A stretch of DNA of 64,000 nucleotides from Chitinophaga horti. Its GTDB lineage: Bacteria; Bacteroidota; Bacteroidia; Chitinophagales; Chitinophagaceae. The stretch is from positions 5,146,001-5,210,000 of the forward strand of contig NZ_CP107006.1 of the NCBI RefSeq assembly GCF_022867795.2, in the 5' to 3' direction. This document shows positions 44,866-53,518 of this stretch, piece by piece; position 1 is the stretch's first letter; every line of letters begins with the position of its first letter. The translations under genes were made by a program, and so were the position numbers. Below the pieces are notes generated by a model that was given only the letters and a program-made list of their open reading frames with translations, had not been told where the DNA came from and did not search any database.

Positions 44866-45534
44866 TTATTTCGCTTTTTTCTCGAACATCAGTTCCTGCG
44901 CTTTCTCTTTATCTTCTTCTACACCTACGAAGAATGTTCCGAAGATATGGTCCCAAATGGAAGAACTAACGCCGAAACCACGATCATGATCTTTGTAGTG
45001 GTGCAGGTGGTGGTTTCTCCATAAAGGCTTCATCCATTTAAAAGGAGGATTAAAAGCGTGAATGGCGTAGTGCATAGTACCGTAAATGAGGTAACCGAGG
45101 ATAAAGCCCGGGAAGAACATAAACGTTGCATTACGCAGGAAGATATAATGCAGCGCGAACAACACCGCAGCCAGGATAAGGCTGGGCACCGGCGGCATGA
45201 ACAGGCGCTGGCGGTCGCGTGGGTATTCGTGGTGGTTACCATGCAACAGGTAAGTAAGGCGTTGGATAGCCTTGCTTTCGCTCACCATGTGAAACACAAA
45301 GCGGTGCAGCACATATTCGGCGAATGACCAGAAGAAGATCGCCCCAACAAACGTGAGCAACACGGTACTCCATGCATAACCGTAATGGCTGTTAGCATAG
45401 AAAAGGCTCCACACGATCAGCGGCAGGTACATGCCCCAGATGATCAGCGGATGCGTTTTGGTCAGTATTTCCAGATACTCGCTTTCGAATAATCTTGCTT
45501 GTCCCTTATTTTTTACTTTTGTTTCGACCTGCAT
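44866..45534 (-). CDS. Sterol desaturase/fatty acid hydroxylase superfamily protein
   Basis: From the ATG at 45534 (preceded by GGAG four bases earlier) the product has 222 residues. It has four membrane helices and the histidine clusters of the di-iron superfamily: HRFVFH, HGNHHEYP, HYAIH and NHHLHHYKD. Members introduce hydroxyl groups or double bonds into lipids. Homology to fatty-acid 2-hydroxylases suggests a role in sphingolipid or fatty-acid hydroxylation, which would fit Bacteroidota, but the substrate is not proven. Confidence 0.88.
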   Translation of the reverse strand: MQVETKVKNKGQARLFESEYLEILTKTHPLIIWGMYLPLIVWSLFYANSHYGYAWSTVLLTFVGAIFFWSFAEYVLHRFVFHMVSESKAIQRLTYLLHGNHHEYPRDRQRLFMPPVPSLILAAVLFALHYIFLRNATFMFFPGFILGYLIYGTMHYAIHAFNPPFKWMKPLWRNHHLHHYKDHDRGFGVSSSIWDHIFGTFFVGVEEDKEKAQELMFEKKAK

Positions 45535-45638
45535 GACTCCAATAGTTTTTTTTAATTTTTTTGTGATCAATGTAAACTCCGGTGATAGTTATAGGTTTTT
45601 ACATTCACCTTGCCGTAACCCGTTGTTCCTGAGCATGT

Positions 45639-48188
45639 TTAAGGCTGCAATAACTCCGGCACGGTCAGCAATCGATAATTTTCCGACTGTAAATATCGCA
45701 CCATTTTGCGCAACTTAAAATAAAATTTATCTATTCGTTCAGGCGTAGTCCCTATGTGCGTCAATAACATAAAACCGTTCAGTCCGCTGGCATGCGTTTT
45801 TTCATAGTTAACTACCGACTCATAAATCTCCCGGCTATCCCGGTATTGTGCGCCCATTTGTGGCCAGGTATAATCTGCATTACTACGGGTTCCGGGTGTA
45901 AAGTTAACTAGTTTTAGGCCATCGGCAAGCGCCCAGCTGGCAATTGTATCATTATACCACTCATAAGGCGGCAAAAAGTAGCCTGCCTGATCGCGCGATA
46001 CACCCCAATGGGCAAGCGCGTCGTAGTTCGCCGCCAGGTCCGATTCAAACTGCGTACGCGTCACCTGTAAACTATCGCGTTTATCCCAATCGCAGTATAA
46101 CAAATGCTGATCGGAGTGGCCGGCCAGGTAATGCCCGTCCTGCTTTAGTTCCCGAATAACCGGCGCGAAGGCCGGATTACGGTAAAAGCGGCCCGTTAAA
46201 AAGAAACTGGCTTTCACACGGCACTCCCGCAATACCTTGGCAATATGCGACCCACCATCGGCAAACTCATCCCCGGTAAAAACCAATGCTAGTGCTTTCC
46301 TCGTACTGTCGCCGCGGATGATGCCGCCATGGCTGTAACTCACGTGCGGCCAATTACCGACTATCGTTTTTTTTAAATGATTTACCTCATATTCCTGCAT
46401 GGCGAGTAGGTAAACCATGCTGGCCGTTCCGTCCATCGTGGGCTCGTTGGTCGAGTAGTCCCCAAAATCGTCGTGGTAAACGACCAGGTCAGACTGAAAA
46501 GGCGCATATTCATCGCCGCCGTGCAGGGTGATACCCAATAACCCCTTGTAAATGCTCGTATACACCGGCCCATCCACCAATCCGCCGGACACCGGATAAT
46601 TGTGTAAATGCGTAAAAGAGGAATGCGGATCTACGGGAGTGTCGCCTGTTGCAGGCATACCTACGACCATACTCGTTCCCCAGGGATTGCAGCCGAACAA
46701 CCAGTCGATACAGGCCTGCTCCAGTTCCCGGTATGTTTCGTCGCCGGTAACTCGGCGGTACAGGCCGCATTGGATGGCAAAGGACGCCGTAAGATTATTG
46801 GAACACCAGATGAACGGGATGCCGCGATAAAAAGCATTACTACGGGCTTTCTGCCAAACAGCATCGATGCCCGTCCGGTACATCTCCATCCATTCCCGGC
46901 CGCTACTTTTAGTCGCCAGTTCACTATGCCCGAAGTTGTGAAACGGGTACCATTGGTAGTGCCGCGCCGTATCTGCCCCCATCCATGGCGTGACCGGCTC
47001 TTCCCGCGCCCATTGCTGCGCCTGGGCCAGTAATTGGGAATCGTTCTTTAACGTGGCCAGTTGTGCCGCCGCCAGTTCCATATCATCTTTCCAGCTATCC
47101 TCTTCATAAAAATAAGGCGCGCCGCAGGGAGCGGTCTGGCAAACACCAGGGTGCGCGATGCCTAACCTGTAGGCCGACAATGCCCGTTCCTCAAGTCGTT
47201 TTGCGTAGCCCGCATCCTTGTCATTCAACAAACTCGCGCCCAAAGCAAAGGCACTGGCAAACTTACCGGCAGTGGATGCGACACCGGTAGACCGGTTCAT
47301 ATATTTTTTAAGCCCCTGGGGCTCGCCTGTGCAAAAGTAAACGGGCCGTTGCCTGCCAGGCCCCTCGTAACTCAACGTATCCTGGTTCGGCAAGCGCATA
47401 CCGCGATGGTCGCGATCGTCTGCGATCTGGTTAAACATCCAGTCAGCCCGTGGATGCATACGCAGCAGCCAATCCAGGCCCCAGCGGGCTTCGTCCAGCA
47501 CGTCGGGCACTTTGTTCTTGCCGTTCAAGCCGCTGGCTTGATAGTGATCGCCAAACACGGGGGCAAAGTCGCGGTAGGCCGCCAGCAGGTGATAGGTGGC
47601 GTTGGCGGAAGTTGTGACGTACTGGAGATAATCCGTTGCATCGTGCCAGCCGCCGCGGGCGTCGATGTGCGTGCCATCAGGCATGGGGCCATATACGGAG
47701 AAGCCATCCTGGGTATGGCAACTGTCTTTCAGGTAAGGATTATAACCGCAACGCTGCTGCCGCATGTATTGCAGGCAGAAGTCAGCGGTGCCGGTGTATA
47801 CATCTGCGCCGATGCGAAATGTGGCGGATTGAACGTCGCCGGCTTTAATATAGTAAGTACCTGGTTTGTTAAAATCCGTGAAAGCCAGCCGCCATGTGTG
47901 CTGAAACGGCCCCCATGCGCCGAAGTTTTTACCGGCCGTAGCCTCGTATACTTGTTTGTGCGTTGCGGCATCGTGTAGCGCAAAAGTGGTTATCGATACA
48001 TCCGCCTTTGCGCCCAATACGGCTACTTTTATACCCGAGGGCGTATAACCGAGCTGGTTGATGCGCACCCAGGCGACGTCAGACGTTAGAGAAATGAGCG
48101 GCATGTGCATTCGCGCCGCCACAGCACCCAATGCGCCCATCTGCACCAGACTTGAAAACGCGATCAGCAATAAACTCCTTAATATCAT
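45639..48188 (-). CDS. GH9 glycoside hydrolase fused to a polysaccharide deacetylase domain
   Basis: From the ATG at 48188 (signal peptide MILRSLLLIAFSSLVQM) the product has 849 residues. An Ig-like CelD_N domain (VRINQLGYTPSGIKVAVL) is followed by a GH9 catalytic domain with DARGGWHDATDYLQYVT (acidic pair), PVDPHSSFTHLHNYPVSGG and STNEPTMDGTASMV (Asn-Glu acid). The last 220 residues are NodB-like: a first strand LALVFTGDEFADGG, HSDQH metal residues and LLTHIG. The deacetylase DD motif is in a diverged form. Together they suggest attack on a beta-glucan or chitin-like polymer outside the cell. It starts four bases after the beta-lactamase-like gene. Confidence 0.9.
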   Translation of the reverse strand: MILRSLLLIAFSSLVQMGALGAVAARMHMPLISLTSDVAWVRINQLGYTPSGIKVAVLGAKADVSITTFALHDAATHKQVYEATAGKNFGAWGPFQHTWRLAFTDFNKPGTYYIKAGDVQSATFRIGADVYTGTADFCLQYMRQQRCGYNPYLKDSCHTQDGFSVYGPMPDGTHIDARGGWHDATDYLQYVTTSANATYHLLAAYRDFAPVFGDHYQASGLNGKNKVPDVLDEARWGLDWLLRMHPRADWMFNQIADDRDHRGMRLPNQDTLSYEGPGRQRPVYFCTGEPQGLKKYMNRSTGVASTAGKFASAFALGASLLNDKDAGYAKRLEERALSAYRLGIAHPGVCQTAPCGAPYFYEEDSWKDDMELAAAQLATLKNDSQLLAQAQQWAREEPVTPWMGADTARHYQWYPFHNFGHSELATKSSGREWMEMYRTGIDAVWQKARSNAFYRGIPFIWCSNNLTASFAIQCGLYRRVTGDETYRELEQACIDWLFGCNPWGTSMVVGMPATGDTPVDPHSSFTHLHNYPVSGGLVDGPVYTSIYKGLLGITLHGGDEYAPFQSDLVVYHDDFGDYSTNEPTMDGTASMVYLLAMQEYEVNHLKKTIVGNWPHVSYSHGGIIRGDSTRKALALVFTGDEFADGGSHIAKVLRECRVKASFFLTGRFYRNPAFAPVIRELKQDGHYLAGHSDQHLLYCDWDKRDSLQVTRTQFESDLAANYDALAHWGVSRDQAGYFLPPYEWYNDTIASWALADGLKLVNFTPGTRSNADYTWPQMGAQYRDSREIYESVVNYEKTHASGLNGFMLLTHIGTTPERIDKFYFKLRKMVRYLQSENYRLLTVPELLQP

Positions 48189-48192
48189 AACG

Positions 48193-49437
48193 CTAGTCGT
48201 TGTACTTGAATTTAAACTCACTCAAATCCGGTGCGTGCCTGCGTTTGCGCGACAACTCATAATTATAGATGATCTCTCCCACCTCTTTAAAAAAAGGATA
48301 ACCGATCGTATCGTATTCGTACTTGTTATCGTTCAACACACCATCGCTATTCACATAAATCACCGCGCTTAACATAAACTCTACGTTGTGTTTGAAATCT
48401 GTGATGTAAGCTACATCGGTCAAAAAGCCATATGACCAGCCGGTTTTATTGAACGAGCGAATATGCTCCGGGATCTTACTGCGATTGGCTTTGAACCAAA
48501 AGAACTTGGTATAACTATCGAAAAATTCGGTCGTATCATACTTCGGATAATGCGATTCTGAAGGCAACATCGACATATAACGTAGCAAAAACCGGCGGTC
48601 ACTTTCGGCTAAGTTGAATCGTTGCTCAGCCGGCATTGTAGCAGGAAACAGCACCGATTGCAGCATTTGCTGCAGATATGGCAGCGGTACATTATTGTGC
48701 CGCGTAAAGTCCATTGGTTGCTGAATCAGACTGTCGTTTTTATCCCAATGCGCCTTACCGATGAATACGGGTCTGCTGTAATCAAATTGCAGATCACAAT
48801 ACGCGGCGGGCTGTGTATAAACCGTCTTACCATTTTTTTTGAAACGGATGGGATTAGTGTGACGATTACCTTCCTCCGTCATAGGAGCGAAGCGGCGTAC
48901 GATACGCGCATCTTTATATCCTTTTGCCCATAACTGTTCGTGGATGGTTTGCTGGCCAACGAATTCGTATAGCCGGTTGTACGCGTCGTTATCGCTTACT
49001 AAAAATACTTTCCTGATGTAGTGTGCAATGCTCGCCAGTCCATTGGCTGCCGAAGTATCTTCACTTACGCGTGTTTGACCATCGAAGGCACTGTCGATAT
49101 ACATCGGCGTGTCTTTATCGAGCTGTAAGGCACGCATCTTTTCCAGTGCCAGGAAGGCCAGCGGCATTTTTACGGTAGATGCCGGATTGAAGTACCGTTG
49201 TGCATCTACGTCATAATAAAAATGGGTAAAACCAGGCTTATTGGCGGCATCACGATCGATGCGGGTGTAGATGATCTGGCATTGAAACGTATCCGGATGA
49301 TCAAGTATATGCTTAAGTGCCGGCGAGGCATTCCGGCGCAATAATTCCTCCAGGAACTTGTCTGTGCGTGATTGTGCGTGTATCGACATAGAAAAAACGC
49401 TTAAAAGCATCCATCCAAATATTGACCTAAACACCAT
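48193..49437 (-). CDS. Class A beta-lactamase-like serine hydrolase
   Basis: The 414-residue protein has a signal peptide (MLLSVFSMSIHAQ) and the serine beta-lactamase motifs: STVK with Ser87 and Lys90, SDN at 148-150 and KTG in FNKTGWSYG. It is much longer than true class A beta-lactamases and lacks their omega-loop signature as far as I can see, so it may act on cell-wall peptides or other esters. It is the first gene of a pair with the GH9 fusion, which makes a shared envelope or polymer substrate plausible. Confidence 0.85.
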   Translation of the reverse strand: MVFRSIFGWMLLSVFSMSIHAQSRTDKFLEELLRRNASPALKHILDHPDTFQCQIIYTRIDRDAANKPGFTHFYYDVDAQRYFNPASTVKMPLAFLALEKMRALQLDKDTPMYIDSAFDGQTRVSEDTSAANGLASIAHYIRKVFLVSDNDAYNRLYEFVGQQTIHEQLWAKGYKDARIVRRFAPMTEEGNRHTNPIRFKKNGKTVYTQPAAYCDLQFDYSRPVFIGKAHWDKNDSLIQQPMDFTRHNNVPLPYLQQMLQSVLFPATMPAEQRFNLAESDRRFLLRYMSMLPSESHYPKYDTTEFFDSYTKFFWFKANRSKIPEHIRSFNKTGWSYGFLTDVAYITDFKHNVEFMLSAVIYVNSDGVLNDNKYEYDTIGYPFFKEVGEIIYNYELSRKRRHAPDLSEFKFKYND

Positions 49438-49526
49438 ATGGCATTGCTATATATGCATAAATCTAATAAACAATCGCCACAAATCACAGCATTTAAAAAC
49501 GCAAAAACCGGCATTACAAATCTCTT

Positions 49527-49534
49527 TATATTTG
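49527..49534 (+). promoter_or_regulatory. TATATTTG -7 box before the FAH-family gene
   Basis: Exact TAnnTTTG match, 28 bases before the start codon. Confidence 0.5.
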
Positions 49535-49562
49535 GCCCCTCATACGCCACAAAAAAATTGAT

Positions 49563-50576
49563 ATGAAATTAGTTACCTACCTGAATGCTGATGTAGACCA
49601 ATTGGCCATGTTGGTGGACGGCCGCCTGTATAATATGCAGGACCTTCATCCCGACCTGCCGACCACCATGCATATGTTCCTGCTGATGTGGGACGAAGTC
49701 ATTGACCTGGCCCGCAGCATCGAAGCCGGATTAAAGCAAGGCCGCAAGCCGTCGACTGTAATGGGTATTCCGTACGACGACGTACAGCTGCTCGCCCCCG
49801 TGCCTTTCCCATCTTCCTGCCGCGATGGTTACGCGTTTCGCCAGCACGTAGCAGCCGCCCGCCGCAATCGTAAGGTGGACATGATCCAGGAATTTGACCA
49901 GTACCCGATCTTCTATTTCACCAACCACAACGCCATCCAGGGCCCTGGCGATATTCTCTGTATGCCCGATCATTTCGATAAGCTGGACTTTGAGCTGGAA
50001 GCCGCTATCGTGATCTGCAAAAAAGGCCGTAACATTCCCGCTGCGGAAGCCGACGAGTACATTGGCGGCTACATGATCATGAACGACATGAGCGCCCGCA
50101 CCCTCCAAATTGAAGAAATGAAACTGAACCTCGGTCCCGCAAAGGGCAAGGATTTCAGCACAGTGATCGGTCCTATATTGGTTACACCAGATGAACTGGA
50201 ACCATTCAAGATAGCACCCAAGCCAGGGCACACCGGTAATGCGTACAACCTGAAAATGAAATGTTGGGTAAACGGCGTGCAGGTAAGTGACGGCAACGTG
50301 GGCGATATGGACTGGACTTTCGCCGAGATCGTGGAACGCTGCTCGTACGGCGCAGACATCCTGCCCGGCGACGTTATCGGCTCCGGCACAGTAGGAACAG
50401 GTTGCTTCCTGGAGCTGAACGGCACCGGCAAACTCAACGACCCCAATTACCAGGAACAATGGCTGCAACCCGGGGACGTTGTTGAGATGGAGATAGATGG
50501 TTTAGGCCGCCTTTCCAACACCATCGTTGCGGAAGACAGTGACTTCAGCCTGCTGAAGCTTAAGAAGAATGTGTAA
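49563..50576 (+). CDS. Fumarylacetoacetate hydrolase family protein
   Basis: The 337-residue protein matches the FAH family: RDGYAFRQHV, LDFELEAAIVICKKGRNIP (metal-binding Glu pair), GYMIMNDMSARTLQ, GPAKGKDFSTVIGPILVT and GSGTVGTGCFLE. It should cleave a C-C bond in a beta-diketone acid, as in breakdown of tyrosine or related aromatics. The flavin reductase 24 bases downstream is a common neighbour in Bacteroidota aromatic amino-acid catabolism. The exact substrate is not certain. Confidence 0.93.
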   Translation: MKLVTYLNADVDQLAMLVDGRLYNMQDLHPDLPTTMHMFLLMWDEVIDLARSIEAGLKQGRKPSTVMGIPYDDVQLLAPVPFPSSCRDGYAFRQHVAAARRNRKVDMIQEFDQYPIFYFTNHNAIQGPGDILCMPDHFDKLDFELEAAIVICKKGRNIPAAEADEYIGGYMIMNDMSARTLQIEEMKLNLGPAKGKDFSTVIGPILVTPDELEPFKIAPKPGHTGNAYNLKMKCWVNGVQVSDGNVGDMDWTFAEIVERCSYGADILPGDVIGSGTVGTGCFLELNGTGKLNDPNYQEQWLQPGDVVEMEIDGLGRLSNTIVAEDSDFSLLKLKKNV

Positions 50577-50600
50577 AATCAAACGCCAAAACCGACCATT

Positions 50601-51482
50601 ATGAAACTTATTCCGGGCGAAGTAAAAACCAGCGAACTGCACGCCTACCTGTTAGGCGCCATCTCGCCGCGGCCCATCTGTTTTGCCAGTACGATAGATG
50701 AAAATGGTGTGCCCAACCTGTCTCCCTTCAGCTTTTTCAACGTGTTCGGCTCCAACCCGGTGACGCTCATATTTTCACCCGCCCGCCGCGTGCGCGACAA
50801 TACGGTGAAGCATACACTGGAGAATGTGTATGCCACGAAAGAAGTGGTGATCAACGTGGTGAGTTACGCCATGGTGCAACAAGCCTCGCTCTCCAGCTGC
50901 GAATACCCGAAGGGTGTAAACGAATTTGAGAAAGCCGGCTTTACCGCAATCGCATCCGAAAAAGTGAAACCCTTTCGCGTGAAAGAAAGCCCGGTACAAT
51001 TAGAATGTATCGTTCGTGAAGTGATCGAAACCGGCCAGGAAGGCGGCGCGGGCAACCTGGTTATTTGCGAACCGGTGGTCGTACACATCAACGACGAAGT
51101 GTTAAACGACATGGGCAAAATCGATCCGCATAAGATCGACCTGGTAGCGCGTATGGGGGCAGATTATTACTGTCGCGCCTCTGGCAGCGCTGTATTTGAG
51201 GTGGATAAACCGCAATTGAAACTGGGTATCGGGGTAGATGCGTTACCTGCCGCCATCCGCAACAGTAGCGTATTAACGGGCAACAACCTTGGTCAGCTCG
51301 GCAACGTGCATGCCATCCCGGACATTGATCCAACGTTTAATGATGACCACCTGAAAAACATCATTCAATATTACAGCATGAGTCCCGATGAGATGGAGCG
51401 CGAGCTGCATACGTACGCGAAGAAATTGCTGGAAAGTAACCAGGTACAGGAAGCCTGGCAAATACTACTGGCATCGAATTAA
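50601..51482 (+). CDS. Flavin reductase-like FMN-binding protein
   Basis: The 293-residue protein has the FMN-binding split barrel of the flavin reductase family: ISPRPICFASTIDENGVPNLSPFSFF and VISYAM-like NVVSYAMVQQASLSS, PVQLECIVREVIETG. The C-terminal 90 residues are helical and extra to the domain. It may be a reductase or bind FMN in another reaction. It is probably co-transcribed with the FAH gene, which suggests action in the same catabolic route. Confidence 0.9.
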   Translation: MKLIPGEVKTSELHAYLLGAISPRPICFASTIDENGVPNLSPFSFFNVFGSNPVTLIFSPARRVRDNTVKHTLENVYATKEVVINVVSYAMVQQASLSSCEYPKGVNEFEKAGFTAIASEKVKPFRVKESPVQLECIVREVIETGQEGGAGNLVICEPVVVHINDEVLNDMGKIDPHKIDLVARMGADYYCRASGSAVFEVDKPQLKLGIGVDALPAAIRNSSVLTGNNLGQLGNVHAIPDIDPTFNDDHLKNIIQYYSMSPDEMERELHTYAKKLLESNQVQEAWQILLASN

Positions 51483-51518
51483 AAAAACGGCTGCTCGTAT
51501 AACGGGCAGCCGTTTTTC
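51483..51518. terminator. Bidirectional terminator
   Basis: Arms AAAAACGGCTGC and GCAGCCGTTTTT pair perfectly over 12 bases. A-run and T-run on both sides serve the flavin reductase gene and the convergent DUF4197 gene. Confidence 0.9.
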
Positions 51519-51536
51519 TTTAACGCAGCAGGGCGC

Positions 51537-52277
51537 TTATGACTTATTGCCAAACACTTTTTTCAGCAGTTCTGAGGTACGGGCAGCCGGGTTTGCACGG
51601 ATGCTCGCTTCTTCTTTCGCGATCTGATCGAACAAGGCTTTTACCGCCATATCTGTCACATACTCGTCCAGGTTCGGATTTACTTTATTAAGCGTAGTAG
51701 GCAGGCTGTTATATTTCGTTACCAGGTCGCCGTAGTAACGGGTAGCACTGGTTTTTTCAAGGGAAGATGCGATTACCGGTTTAAAGGCAGACCTGAGCGT
51801 ATCGGTGGTTTTACCTTTGAAGTAATCAGTGGCGGATGTGTTACCACCGGTTACGAGCTTCAACGCATCGTTAATACTCATTTGTTTGATAGCGCCTACG
51901 AAGATCGGCGTTGCCTGTCCGACAGCTTCTTCTGCACCGCGATTAATCTGCATGATCGCTTTATCGACCATGCTGCCTAAACCAATGCCACGTAAGGTTT
52001 TTTCTACCTTTTGAGCATCCGGTGGCAGCAATACTTTGTACAATTCGCTTTTATAGAAACCATCTTGCTTGTTGAGCAGGGCAATACCATTGGCCACACC
52101 TTTTGCAAGTGCTTCTTTAATGCCGGACCCGGCTTCTTCCTGGGTTACGGAACCGGTGCCTGTAGAGCTGCCGGACGCTTTGTTCAACGCCTCGGTGGCT
52201 TTTTTCAGGAACTGGGCATTGGATACTTGCGCCGTAAATACGCCGGCACACAGGATAAGGAGAGATTTTTTTAGCAT
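51537..52277 (-). CDS. DUF4197 family exported protein
   Basis: The 246-residue protein has a signal peptide (LLILCAGVFTAQVSNAQ) and DUF4197 over the rest: GIKEALAKGVANGIALLNKQDGFYKSELYKVLLPPDAQ, MVDKAIMQINRGAEEAV, ATDYFKGKTTDTL and YVTDMAVKALFDQIAKEEASIRANP. The family is mainly helical and its role is unknown. A terminator is shared with the convergent flavin reductase gene. Confidence 0.9.
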   Translation of the reverse strand: MLKKSLLILCAGVFTAQVSNAQFLKKATEALNKASGSSTGTGSVTQEEAGSGIKEALAKGVANGIALLNKQDGFYKSELYKVLLPPDAQKVEKTLRGIGLGSMVDKAIMQINRGAEEAVGQATPIFVGAIKQMSINDALKLVTGGNTSATDYFKGKTTDTLRSAFKPVIASSLEKTSATRYYGDLVTKYNSLPTTLNKVNPNLDEYVTDMAVKALFDQIAKEEASIRANPAARTSELLKKVFGNKS

Positions 52278-52299
52278 AGTTTTTTGTCTGTTTTAATCA

Positions 52300-53133
52300 C
52301 TACTGGTGTATCGATAATAAAGGGATAGTCGTGTGAAATGCAAACTTCGAAGAATTGCTTCTTTTGAAAATACTTTCGAACAAGCCATGTTTACGTGGCA
52401 CGATCAGGATCAGGTCGGCGCCGTTTGCCTCGGCGAAGCCCGTTACTGCATCCACTACGTTGGTACCGTCGAGGAAGTGGTATTGGGGAGCATATGCTTT
52501 CAGCAGCTCGTCCAGCTGCTGGCCTTCTTTGGAGAGGGCACCTTCGTTCTCTTTATTGTCTTTGCTTACGTTCACGACATGCAGTTCTGCTTTAAACAAG
52601 TCGAGCAGCCCTTTCAGTGGACCGATCGGCGTTGTTTCCACTACATTTCTCAGGTTGCAGGCAAAAGCGATTTTGCGAACCGGCTTAAATGTGGCGCCTG
52701 TGGGCACAACGATTACCGGGAAACGGCTGTTTTTTACGACATCCACCGTATTGGAGCCGACCAGAATTTCTTCGAGCTGGCTGCCACCAGTAATACCCAT
52801 TACTACGACTTCCGCCCCTTCCTCCCGGCAAACATTGTCGAGGTTAGCCGCCAGCAGGTGGTTTTCTGCCCGGCCATCCAGCACTACGCCGGCGGGTGCG
52901 CTTGCTGCCAGAGCATTTTTCATGTTGTTCAGCCCGTCGAGGCTAGCGCCTTTCAGTTCATCGATATCGACCATCGGCACTGCGGTTGGCAGGTCGGGGA
53001 TGGGCACGATGAGTTCATAGGCGTGGTACAACAGTACACGACCGGCACCCAGTTGGGTGGCGAGCTGCAAGGCGTAACGGGCGGCGTTGTAAGCGGTTTC
53101 AGAAAAGTCGGTGGGAACGATAATCGTCTTCAT
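52300..53133 (-). CDS. Tandem universal stress protein
   Basis: The 277-residue protein has two UspA-like halves: IIVPTDFSETAYNAARYALQLA with the nucleotide loop GITGGSQLEEILVGSNTVDVVKNSRFPVIVVP in the first, and a more diverged copy (KIAFACNLRNVVETTPIGPLKGLLDLF ... LILIVPRKHGLFESIFKRSNSSKF) in the second. These cytosolic proteins bind ATP or AMP and respond to stress. It stands 22 bases from DUF4197 on the same strand. Confidence 0.93.
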   Translation of the reverse strand: MKTIIVPTDFSETAYNAARYALQLATQLGAGRVLLYHAYELIVPIPDLPTAVPMVDIDELKGASLDGLNNMKNALAASAPAGVVLDGRAENHLLAANLDNVCREEGAEVVVMGITGGSQLEEILVGSNTVDVVKNSRFPVIVVPTGATFKPVRKIAFACNLRNVVETTPIGPLKGLLDLFKAELHVVNVSKDNKENEGALSKEGQQLDELLKAYAPQYHFLDGTNVVDAVTGFAEANGADLILIVPRKHGLFESIFKRSNSSKFAFHTTIPLLSIHQ

Positions 53134-53395
53134 GGGCGTCGTTTTTTAAGTTTTTCGTTTAGGTCCAAATTCGCTGCTGTCAATCTTCTAACCCTATCTA
53201 ATAGCAATAATCCTACCACAAAAAATATTAGTGAAAATAATTATTTATTCTGATAAATGATCGCTGCATTCTTACCAAAGCTACCATGTAAGGCCGTATT
53301 TGCCGCGTTAAAGTTTGTTAAATCTGCCAAACTCGAATTTTCGGACCTGTATGAAAGGAAAGGTGCTGCAAACGCCCGTTAGCGCGTTGCCGCTG

Positions 53396-53419
53396 AAGGG
53401 AGTGACACAACGGCGGCTG
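53396..53419 (+). repeat. Interspersed repeat, copy 4
   Basis: AAG-G-GAGTGACACAACGGCGG-CTG. It is preceded by TTAGCGCGTTGC, shared with copy 1. It lies about 100 bases before lysS. Confidence 0.75.
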
Positions 53420-53472
53420 GGGAAGGAAACTACTGCTGGTGAACTGCTATGGGCAATCCGGCTTAAAACGAC

Positions 53473-53480
53473 TATTTTTG
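53473..53480 (+). promoter_or_regulatory. TATTTTTG -7 box before lysS
   Basis: Within ACTATTTTTGCAATCC (53471-53486), identical to the sequence before asnS. The predicted leader is about 32 bases. Confidence 0.55.
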
Positions 53481-53518
53481 CAATCCGTTTATTAAAACAT
53501 ACGCTGATTTAAGATACA

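Larger units (their letters stand above)
53134..53518. other. Intergenic region upstream of lysS
   Basis: 385 bases without a gene. The left part is AT-rich and likely carries the USP promoter. The right part contains interspersed repeat copy 4 and the lysS promoter. Confidence 0.6.
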
